Origin: Pseudomonadota bacterium
Lineage (GTDB): Bacteria; Pseudomonadota; Gammaproteobacteria; Xanthomonadales; Xanthomonadaceae
Direction: 5' to 3'
NCBI GenBank assembly: GCA_023393895.1
Contig: JAEXBT010000032.1
Location: 1-13,810 of the forward strand
DNA: 13,810 nt
The position numbers were made by a program, and so were the translations under genes. Positions 7,254 through 13,810 of this stretch are shown piece by piece (the first letter of the stretch is position 1; each line of letters starts with the position of its first letter). The notes beneath the pieces were generated by a model, which saw only the letters and a program-made list of their open reading frames with translations, searched no databases and was not told the DNA's origin.

Positions 7254-7262
7254 TGCGAGAAT
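7254..7262 (+). promoter_or_regulatory. Extended -10 element of rlmJ, predicted leaderless start
   Basis: TGC followed by GAGAAT has the TGn extension plus a hexamer with ends matching AAT. It stops 6 nt before the rlmJ ATG at 7269, so the +1 base is predicted at the A of the start codon. There is no Shine-Dalgarno sequence in the short gap. The same TGCGAGAAT string occurs again before the DUF808 gene, which supports its being a promoter element. Confidence 0.5.
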
Positions 7263-7268
7263 GGCGCG

Positions 7269-8123
7269 ATGAACTATCGCCACGGCTTCCATGCGGGCAA
7301 CCATGCCGACGTGCTCAAGCATGTCGTGCTGCTGGCGCTCTGCGATGCACTGACCGTCAAGCCGGCGCCGCTGTTCGCGCTCGATACCCACGCTGGCCGC
7401 GGCCTGTACCGGCTGTCGGCCGAGGAAGCCCGGCGCACCGGCGAGGCCGAAGGCGGCGTCGGCCGGCTGGCGCGCGGCCTCCATCCAGCGATCGACCGCT
7501 ACCTCGACGCGATCGCCGCCTGCCGCGACCTGCATGGAAATGATGCCTATCCGGGTTCGCCCTGGCTGCTCGCCCATGCGCTGCGCGCCGACGACCGCAT
7601 CGCCGCCTGTGAACTGCAGCCGGAGGAGGCCGTCGCGCTGAGGGCAAACTTCGCCGGCGAGCCGCGCCTGGCCGTGCATCCGCGCGATGGCTATGCGGCG
7701 ATGAAGGCGCTGCTGCCGCCGCGCGACGGCACCAACCGGCTCAACCGCGGGCTGGTGCTGATCGATCCGCCCTATGAAGTGCAACTGGCAGAGTTCGATG
7801 CCGCCTTCGCAGCGCTGCGCGACGCGCTCACCCGCTGGCCGCAGGGCTGCTTCGCACTCTGGTACCCGATCAAGGAAGCGCGCAAGCTGGCGCCGATGGC
7901 GCGCAAGGCCACCCACCTGCCGGCGAAGTCGGCCCTGCGCATCGAACTGCTGGTGCGACCGGACGACTCGCCGCTGCGGATGAACGGCAGCGGCCTGATC
8001 GTCTGGAACGCGCCCTGGCAGCTGGATGCACGGCTCAAGCCGGCCATCGCGGCGCTCGCCACCGCGCTGGGCGAGGACGGCCGGGGCCGCGCCGGCATCG
8101 ACTGGCTGCGCGCGCCGGCCTGA
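7269..8123 (+). CDS. rlmJ: 23S rRNA (adenine(2030)-N6)-methyltransferase RlmJ
   Basis: This 284-aa methyltransferase modifies A2030 of 23S rRNA before ribosome assembly is complete. The N-terminal NYRHGFHAGNHADVLKH is the RlmJ hallmark and nearly identical to the E. coli protein. LDTHAGRGLY (38-47) is the SAM-binding loop, and DPPY (166-169) is the catalytic motif of N6-adenine methyltransferases. Length agrees with E. coli RlmJ (280 aa). The frame is open far upstream (to 6447), but that region is the antisense of creB/creC, and conservation begins exactly at ATG 7269. The gene has no ribosome-binding site; with TGCGAGAAT 6 nt before the ATG, the mRNA is probably leaderless. It is divergent from creB and 78 nt upstream of the DUF808 gene. 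Confidence 0.95.
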   Translation: MNYRHGFHAGNHADVLKHVVLLALCDALTVKPAPLFALDTHAGRGLYRLSAEEARRTGEAEGGVGRLARGLHPAIDRYLDAIAACRDLHGNDAYPGSPWLLAHALRADDRIAACELQPEEAVALRANFAGEPRLAVHPRDGYAAMKALLPPRDGTNRLNRGLVLIDPPYEVQLAEFDAAFAALRDALTRWPQGCFALWYPIKEARKLAPMARKATHLPAKSALRIELLVRPDDSPLRMNGSGLIVWNAPWQLDARLKPAIAALATALGEDGRGRAGIDWLRAPA

Positions 8124-8164
8124 CAGGCGCTCGTCAGGCTGCACGCGGCCATCGCGCGGGCCTG

Positions 8165-8173
8165 TGCGAGAAT
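8165..8173 (+). promoter_or_regulatory. Extended -10 element before the DUF808 gene
   Basis: TGC-GAGAAT, identical to the element before rlmJ, ends 28 nt upstream of the ATG at 8202. The predicted start is near 8180, giving a leader of about 22 nt. No clear -35 is seen. It suggests that the DUF808 gene is transcribed separately from rlmJ. Confidence 0.4.
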
Positions 8174-8201
8174 CCGCCGTCCCCTGCCGGCGCCTCAGCC
8201 C

Positions 8202-9137
<936 letters not shown>

Positions 9138-9138
9138 G

Positions 9139-9158
9139 CGCAGGCAATTCAGCCTGCG
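9139..9158. terminator. 7-bp hairpin between convergent DUF808 and MmcQ genes
   Basis: CGCAGGC, a 6-nt AATTCA loop, and GCCTGCG form a perfect 7-bp GC-rich stem. It starts 2 nt after the DUF808 stop and contains the MmcQ stop codon in its loop. No U-tract follows on either strand. It could act as a weak bidirectional terminator or an mRNA 3'-end stabiliser shared by the two convergent genes. Confidence 0.5.
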
Positions 9159-9508
9159 GGTTCGGCCGCGGCCAGTTCGCGCTGTACCTTCTTCGGCAGC
9201 TTCGCCCGCACCAGCTCGTAGCTGGTCCGCAGCGCCGCCCGCAACTCCTTGTCCGGCAAGGCTTTCGGATCCTCCAGCAGGACCCAGTGGGCGCGCGCGA
9301 GGTAGGGCGCGGGGACGATGCCCGGCCGGTCGGTCATGGCCAGGAAATCGGCGTCGGGGACCTTGAAGCTCGGCCCGCCTTGGCTGTCCTCGCCGATCAC
9401 GCAGAACATCTTGCCGCCCACCGACCAGACCATGTCGCAGCCCCATTTCAGGTCCTCGCTGACACCGGACCATCCGGCCACCAGCGTCCTCAGTCTGGCT
9501 GCATTCAT
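9149..9508 (-). CDS. MmcQ/YjbR-family protein
   Basis: This 119-aa protein has the MmcQ/YjbR (double-wing DNA-binding-like) pattern: DLKWGCDMVWSVGGKMFCVIG near the start, then PSFKV and an AHWVLLEDP strand. The C-terminal helix has the typical LRTSYELVRAKLPKK. Many relatives are 110-125 aa and were named as DNA-binding from the structure; a function is not known. An in-frame GTG at 9526 would add six residues. I prefer ATG 9508 because family similarity starts there, though no good ribosome site is visible for either. It is divergent from the GNAT gene at 9550. Confidence 0.85.
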   Translation of the reverse strand: MNAARLRTLVAGWSGVSEDLKWGCDMVWSVGGKMFCVIGEDSQGGPSFKVPDADFLAMTDRPGIVPAPYLARAHWVLLEDPKALPDKELRAALRTSYELVRAKLPKKVQRELAAAEPAG

Positions 9509-9549
9509 GCGCAACGAGCTGTTCACGGAAGTCGTGGCAGGATAAATGG

Positions 9550-10122
9550 ATGGCTGCCCGCAATCGACTCCCCCCCTGGCACGAATCGCTCCGGCTCGCC
9601 AACGGCCGCGAGGTCCTGATCCGTCCGATCCGGCCTGAGGATGCGGCGCCGATCCAGGCCTCGTTCTCCCTGCTCGAGCCCGACGAGATCCGCAACCGCT
9701 ACCTGCATTCGATCAAGGGCCTGACCGACGATGAAGTCCATCGCCTCACCCATCCCGACCCGCGCACCGAGTTCGCGCTGGTCGCCGCCGAGCCCTACCC
9801 GGCCGGCGAGGCGCTGGTGGGTGCGGTCGGCCGCGTGTTCCTGATCGATGGCACCCGTGACGCCGAATATTCGATCCTGGTCAGCAAGTACATCCGGGCG
9901 ATGGGCCTGGGCCGCCACCTCATGCTGCGGCTGGTGCGCTGGGCACGCGGGCAGAAGGTTGAGCGCCTGTACGGCGACGTCTTCGACCAGAACCACCCGA
10001 TGCTCTCGCTGTGCGAGTCGCTGGGCTTCGTGCGCCAGCGCGACCAAGACAGCCCCGGCCTGATCCGGGTGATGCTGGACCTGCGCGAGAAGCACTCGGA
10101 CGAGGACGACACCGCGGCCTGA
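9550..10122 (+). CDS. GNAT-family acetyltransferase (Pat-type GNAT domain)
   Basis: This stand-alone 190-aa acetyltransferase resembles the GNAT domain of bacterial protein lysine acetyltransferases of the Pat/YfiQ type: LANGREVLIRPIRPED at 16-31 and LEPDEIRNRYLHS at 42-54. The acetyl-CoA loop R116-x-x-G119-x-G121 is in SKYIRAMGLGRHL. Asn148 and LCESLGF (154-160) fit the C-terminal half. It lacks the NDP-forming acyl-CoA synthetase-like domain of Pat. It may acetylate proteins, but a small-molecule acceptor is equally possible. The start ATG 9550 has AGGA 7 nt upstream (9539-9542); an ATG at 9546 is out of frame. A C7 tract covers codons 7-9. The Asp/Glu-rich tail ends 29 nt before mfd. Confidence 0.88.
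   Translation: MAARNRLPPWHESLRLANGREVLIRPIRPEDAAPIQASFSLLEPDEIRNRYLHSIKGLTDDEVHRLTHPDPRTEFALVAAEPYPAGEALVGAVGRVFLIDGTRDAEYSILVSKYIRAMGLGRHLMLRLVRWARGQKVERLYGDVFDQNHPMLSLCESLGFVRQRDQDSPGLIRVMLDLREKHSDEDDTAA
9570..9576. repeat. C7 homopolymer in codons 7-9 of the GNAT gene
   Basis: Seven consecutive C encode the end of Leu7 and Pro8-Pro9. A one-base slip would destroy the frame near the start. It lies under 600 bp from the C9 tract in the same position of the next gene. Confidence 0.9.
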
Positions 10123-10136
10123 CCCGCACGACCGGG

Positions 10137-10142
10137 TAAACT
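10137..10142 (+). promoter_or_regulatory. -10-like TAAACT before mfd
   Basis: TAAACT matches TATAAT at four positions. It lies in the 29-nt gap after the GNAT gene and ends 9 nt before the mfd ATG, so the leader would be 2-4 nt. The gap contains no Shine-Dalgarno sequence, consistent with leaderless-type initiation. mfd may also be read through from the GNAT gene. Confidence 0.4.
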
Positions 10143-10151
10143 GCGCGGTCC

Positions 10152-13100
10152 ATGTCGCCCCCCCCCGATTTCCGCACCCTGCTTCCCCGCGCAGGCCACG
10201 CCCGCGCGTGGTGGCGCGCGCCTGCCAGCCGCTCCGCACTGGCCTGGGCGATCGCCGAAGCCGCCCGCGCGCACGATGCGCCACTGCTGGCGGTCACCGC
10301 CGACACCCAGCAGGCACACCAGCTCGAAGCCGATCTGCGTACCCTGCTCGCCGGCGATGCCGACCTGCCTCTGCTGCCGTTCCCCGACTGGGAAACCCTG
10401 CCCTACGACAGTTTCAGCCCGCACCCGGACATTGTTTCGCAGCGGCTTGCCACGCTCCACGGCCTTCCAGCGCTCCGTCGCGGCATCGTCATCGTGCCGG
10501 TGCAAACGCTGTTGCAGCGACTTGCGCCGGTTTCACACGTGGTCGGGGGCAGCTTCGACTACCGCGTCGGCGCCCGCCTCGACCTCGACGCCGAAAAGCG
10601 CCGGCTTGAATCGGCCGGCTACCGCAATGTGCCGCAGGTGCTCGATCCGGGCGATTTCGCCGTGCGTGGCGGCCTGCTTGATGTCTATCCGATGGGCACC
10701 GTGACGCCCTATCGCATCGAGCTGTTCGACGACGAGATCGACTCCATCCGCGCCTTCGACCCGGAAAGCCAACGCTCCGGCGACAGGGTCGAGGCCGTGC
10801 AGCTGCTGCCGGGCCGCGAGGTGCCGATGGACGAGACTTCGCGCGAACGGGCGCTGACCGCGCTGCGCGAGGACTTCGGCATCGATACCCGCCGCTCGAC
10901 GCTCTACCAGGACCTGAAAAACGGCCTGGCGCCGGCCGGCATCGAGGCCTGGCTGCCGCTGTTCTTCGAACCGCGCCGCGACGGCGAACGCACCTCCACC
11001 CTCTTCGATTATCTGCCTGACGGCACCCTGCCCCTGCTGGCCGATGGCGTGGGCGTGGCCGCCGACCGCTTCTGGACCCAGACCGGCGAACGCCATGAAC
11101 AGCGCCGTCACGATGCCGAACGCCCGCTGCTGCCGCCCGAGGCCCTCTATCTCACGCCGGTGGCGCTGCGCGAGCGGCTGAACGAAGGCCGCCGGATCGA
11201 GGTCATCGACCGCGAACACCCGCGCCACGAGGAAGCCCATGCCCTCGCCGTGCAGCCGGTGCCGAACCTGCCGCTGACAGAGCACCATGTCGAGCCCGCA
11301 TCGTCGCTGAAGGCGTTCCTGCGCAGCTATGAAGGTGAGGTGGTGATCGCCGCCGAATCGGCTGGCCGCCGCGAGGCGCTGCTGGAAGTGCTGGCCGCCG
11401 CTGACCTCCGGCCGCAGGCGCTCGGTTCGCTGCACGAGGCCGTGGCATCGCGCTTCGGGATCACCGTGGCGCCGCTCGAGGATGGCTTCGCGCTGGAATC
11501 GCCGCCACGCGCCTTCCTCACCGAACGCCAGCTCTATCCCGAGCGCGCATCGCAACCGCGGCGCCGCAGGCGCGCTGGTCGCGAACCGGAAGCGATCATC
11601 CGCGACCTCGGTGAACTCACCGAAGGCGCGCCAATCGTCCATGAGGACCACGGCGTCGGCCGCTACCGCGGGCTGATCACGCTGGAGGCCGGCGGCGAGA
11701 AGGGTGAATACCTCGACATCGAGTACGCCAAGGGCGACCGCCTCTACGTGCCGGTCGCGCAACTGCACTTGGTGTCGCGCTACTCCGGCGCATCGCCTGA
11801 AACCGCGCCGCTGCACTCGCTCGGCGGCGAGCAGTGGACCAAGGCGAAGAAGAAGGCGGCCGAGAAGGTCCGCGATGTCGCCGCCGAACTGCTCGAGATC
11901 CAGGCCAAGCGCCGCGCCCGCGCCGGCATTGCGCTCGAGGTCGACCGCGCGATGTACGAGCCCTTCGCCGCCAGCTTCCCGTTCGAGGAAACGCCGGACC
12001 AGCACGCCGCGATCGAGGCCGTCATCCGTGACCTCGCCTCCAGCCAGCCGATGGATCGGGTGGTCTGCGGTGATGTCGGCTTCGGCAAGACCGAGGTCGC
12101 CGTGCGCGCGGCTTTCGTGGCCACCACCGCCAGCAAGCAGGTCGCGGTGCTGGTGCCGACCACGCTGCTGGCCGAACAGCATTACCGCAACTTCCGCGAC
12201 CGCTTCGCCGACTGGCCGATCCGCGTCGAAGTGCTCTCGCGCTTCAAGTCGAAGAAGGACACCGACGCGGCATTGGAAAAGGTGGCGCGTGGCGAGATCG
12301 ACGTCATCGTCGGCACCCACAAGCTGCTGCAGCCGGACGTGCGCTTCAAGGACCTCGGCCTGGTCATCGTCGACGAGGAGCAGCGCTTCGGCGTGCGCCA
12401 CAAGGAAGCGCTGAAGGCGCTACGCGCCAACGTCCACTTGCTCACGCTCACCGCCACGCCGATCCCGCGCACGCTCAACATGGCCATGGCCGGCCTGCGC
12501 GACCTCTCGATCATCGCCACGCCGCCGGCCAACCGGCTCGCTGTGCAGACCTTCGTCACCCCATGGGACGGCGCCCTGCTGCGCGAGGCCTTCCAGCGCG
12601 AGCTCTCGCGCGGCGGCCAGCTCTATTTCCTCCACAACGATGTCGAAAGCATCGGCCGGATGAAGCGCGAACTGGAAGAGATGGTGCCTGAGGCGCGCAT
12701 CGGCATCGCCCACGGCCAGATGCCCGAACGCGAGCTGGAACAGGTGATGCTCGACTTCCACCGCCAGCGCCACAACGTGCTGCTGGCCTCGACCATCATC
12801 GAATCCGGCATCGACATCCCCAACGCCAACACCATCATCATCAACCGGGCAGACAAGTTCGGCCTGGCGCAGCTGCACCAACTGCGCGGACGCGTGGGCC
12901 GATCGCACCACCGCGCCTACGCCTACCTCGTTACCCCCGACCGGCGTTCGATCACCGCCGATGCGCGCAAGCGGCTGGATGCGATCAGCTCGATGGATGA
13001 ACTCGGCGCAGGGTTCACGTTGGCCACCCACGATCTGGAGATCCGCGGCGCCGGCGAACTGCTCGGCGAGGAACAGAGCGGGCAGATGGCCGAAGTCGGT

Positions 13101-13631
13101 TTCTCCCTCTACACCGAGCTGCTCGAACGTGCGGTCAAGTCGATCAAGCAGGGCAAGCTGCCGGATGTCGACGGCGACGCGCATCGCGGCGCCGAGGTGG
13201 AACTGCACGTGCCCGCGCTGATCCCCGAGGACTACCTGCCGGACGTCCACACGCGGCTGACGCTGTACAAGCGCATCAGCGCCGCCCGCGACACCGAGGC
13301 GCTCCGCGAGCTGCAGGTGGAGATGATCGACCGCTTCGGCCTGCTGCCGGAACCGACAAAGAACCTGTTCGCCATCGCGGAACTCAAGCTGGAAGCCCAG
13401 CGACTGGGCATCCGAAAACTGGAAATCGGCGAGAAGAGCGGGCGCGTGCAGTTCGTGCCGCAGCCGCAGATCGACCCGATGGCAATCATCCGCATGATTC
13501 AGAGCCAGCCCAAGCGGTACCAGATGGACGGTGGTGACAAGCTGCGCCTGACCGGCCTTGACCTGCCCGATGCGACATCGCGAATGCAGGTAGCCCGCAG
13601 CCTGTTCGCGCTGCTGTCGATCTCCACCTGA
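10152..13631 (+). CDS. mfd: Transcription-repair coupling factor Mfd
   Basis: This 1159-aa Mfd (E. coli 1148 aa) removes RNA polymerase stalled at DNA lesions and recruits UvrA. The domains are complete. The UvrB-like N-terminal module (about 1-340) includes PDWETLPYDSFSPH. The RNA-polymerase-interacting domain starts near 491 (EGAPIVHEDHGVGRYRG; LYVPVAQLHLVSRY at about 531). The translocase has Walker A GDVGFGKT (640-647), DEEQ (741-744), LTLTATPIPRT (764-774) and LRGRVGRS (911-918). The C-terminal inhibitory D7 domain runs to the end. The start ATG 10152 places the N-terminus level with E. coli Mfd. It is followed by Ser and three Pro encoded by a C9 tract. There is no Shine-Dalgarno sequence. 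Its stop lies 12 nt from the stop of the integrase on the other strand. Confidence 0.98.
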   Translation: MSPPPDFRTLLPRAGHARAWWRAPASRSALAWAIAEAARAHDAPLLAVTADTQQAHQLEADLRTLLAGDADLPLLPFPDWETLPYDSFSPHPDIVSQRLATLHGLPALRRGIVIVPVQTLLQRLAPVSHVVGGSFDYRVGARLDLDAEKRRLESAGYRNVPQVLDPGDFAVRGGLLDVYPMGTVTPYRIELFDDEIDSIRAFDPESQRSGDRVEAVQLLPGREVPMDETSRERALTALREDFGIDTRRSTLYQDLKNGLAPAGIEAWLPLFFEPRRDGERTSTLFDYLPDGTLPLLADGVGVAADRFWTQTGERHEQRRHDAERPLLPPEALYLTPVALRERLNEGRRIEVIDREHPRHEEAHALAVQPVPNLPLTEHHVEPASSLKAFLRSYEGEVVIAAESAGRREALLEVLAAADLRPQALGSLHEAVASRFGITVAPLEDGFALESPPRAFLTERQLYPERASQPRRRRRAGREPEAIIRDLGELTEGAPIVHEDHGVGRYRGLITLEAGGEKGEYLDIEYAKGDRLYVPVAQLHLVSRYSGASPETAPLHSLGGEQWTKAKKKAAEKVRDVAAELLEIQAKRRARAGIALEVDRAMYEPFAASFPFEETPDQHAAIEAVIRDLASSQPMDRVVCGDVGFGKTEVAVRAAFVATTASKQVAVLVPTTLLAEQHYRNFRDRFADWPIRVEVLSRFKSKKDTDAALEKVARGEIDVIVGTHKLLQPDVRFKDLGLVIVDEEQRFGVRHKEALKALRANVHLLTLTATPIPRTLNMAMAGLRDLSIIATPPANRLAVQTFVTPWDGALLREAFQRELSRGGQLYFLHNDVESIGRMKRELEEMVPEARIGIAHGQMPERELEQVMLDFHRQRHNVLLASTIIESGIDIPNANTIIINRADKFGLAQLHQLRGRVGRSHHRAYAYLVTPDRRSITADARKRLDAISSMDELGAGFTLATHDLEIRGAGELLGEEQSGQMAEVGFSLYTELLERAVKSIKQGKLPDVDGDAHRGAEVELHVPALIPEDYLPDVHTRLTLYKRISAARDTEALRELQVEMIDRFGLLPEPTKNLFAIAELKLEAQRLGIRKLEIGEKSGRVQFVPQPQIDPMAIIRMIQSQPKRYQMDGGDKLRLTGLDLPDATSRMQVARSLFALLSIST
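10158..10166. repeat. C9 homopolymer at codons 3-5 of mfd
   Basis: Nine consecutive C encode Pro3-Pro4-Pro5 directly after ATG-TCG. The position, just after the start codon, is where slippage would switch off translation. The Pro-Pro-Pro would also make early elongation dependent on EF-P. It could be an innocent result of high GC. Confidence 0.9.
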
Positions 13632-13643
13632 GCGGCGCGTTGG

Positions 13644-13810
13644 TCAGATCCGATCGAGCGGACTGAAGACGCCGCCTGCCCCACGCCCGAGCACGTGCGT
13701 GTAGATCTGAGTGGTCGAGAGATCCTTGTGGCCGAGCAGTTCCTGCACCGTGCGGATGTCGTGCCCGGATTCCAGCAGGTGGGTGGCGAATGAGTGCCGC
13801 AGCGTGTGGC
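13644..13810 (-). CDS. intI: Integron-type tyrosine recombinase (IntI-like), C-terminal end only
   Basis: Only the last 54 codons are in the window; the gene runs leftward from beyond the right edge to TGA 13644-13646. The fragment opens with [15 protein letters not shown], then [24 protein letters not shown], ending GVFSPLDRI. It contains the tyrosine-recombinase C-terminal catalytic residues: His and Arg of HxLRH (fragment residues 1 and 4), the His of LGH (27), and nucleophile Tyr36. The tail [15 protein letters not shown] is typical of integron integrases and unlike XerC/XerD. IntI proteins are about 320-340 aa, so roughly 0.8 kb of the gene lies outside. The IntI-specific inserted domain cannot be checked. 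It is tail to tail with mfd, 12 nt apart, with no visible terminator. In the usual layout attI and cassettes lie beyond the integrase start, outside the window. Confidence 0.85.
   Translation of the reverse strand, partial: HTLRHSFATHLLESGHDIRTVQELLGHKDLSTTQIYTHVLGRGAGGVFSPLDRI

Noticed and set aside
6447..7268. Long in-frame N-terminal extension of rlmJ
   Set aside because: It overlaps creB and creC on the other strand; RlmJ conservation begins at the ATG at 7269 and the length then equals the family's.
7200..7268. CreB box in the creB-rlmJ divergent region
   Set aside because: Both strands were read for TTCAC repeats; none with 6-nt spacing is present.
10533..12401. 622-aa open frame antisense to mfd
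   Set aside because: mfd is unambiguous with all motifs in the + frame; the antisense translation shows no domain and has typical shadow composition.
13632..13643. Possible terminator or attachment site between mfd and the integrase
   Set aside because: Only 12 nt separate the stops and no inverted repeat, U-tract or attC/attI-like core is visible.

Overview
The window (13,810 bp) is high-GC bacterial chromosome, tightly packed with genes on both strands and without rRNA, tRNA, transposases or CRISPR. The gene set (a CreBCD envelope-stress system, RlmJ, a DUF808/YedI protein, Mfd, and an integron-type integrase) and the protein flavour fit a gammaproteobacterium of the Xanthomonadaceae/Lysobacteraceae (Lysobacter, Luteimonas, Thermomonas, Stenotrophomonas relatives). 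The family placement is inference; no marker gene is present to settle it.

Left part (1-7199). A truncated PAP2-family phosphatase on the + strand runs into a block of six minus-strand genes. In transcription order these are creB (response regulator), creC (sensor kinase), creD (inner-membrane protein), a GNAT acetyltransferase, a carbon-nitrogen hydrolase, and an exported M28 metallopeptidase. creB/creC and GNAT/hydrolase each overlap by 4 nt (ATGA), so translation is probably coupled. A perfect CreB recognition sequence (TTCAC-N6-TTCAC) lies between creC and creD, which indicates that phosphorylated CreB activates creD in this organism.

Middle part (7269-10122). Divergent from creB are rlmJ (23S rRNA m6A2030 methyltransferase) and a DUF808 membrane protein on the + strand. 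A minus-strand MmcQ/YjbR-family protein converges on the latter with a 7-bp hairpin between them. Divergent from MmcQ is a second, unrelated GNAT acetyltransferase.

Right part (10152-13810). A full-length mfd (transcription-repair coupling factor, 1159 aa) is followed tail to tail, only 12 nt apart, by the last 54 codons of a tyrosine recombinase. Its C-terminal tail has the IntI signature, so it is probably an integron integrase. Its start, attI and any cassette array would lie just beyond the right edge.

Best leads: the integron integrase at the edge, the cre-tag upstream of creD, the GNAT/hydrolase pair that resembles a fused protein known elsewhere, and -10-like hexamers sitting 6-9 nt upstream of several start codons (candidate leaderless mRNAs). 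Long C/G tracts in or near the first codons of two adjacent genes are a further lead. I saw no clear sign of a wholly undescribed multi-gene system inside the window; the most likely place for novel content is the possible cassette array beyond the right end.
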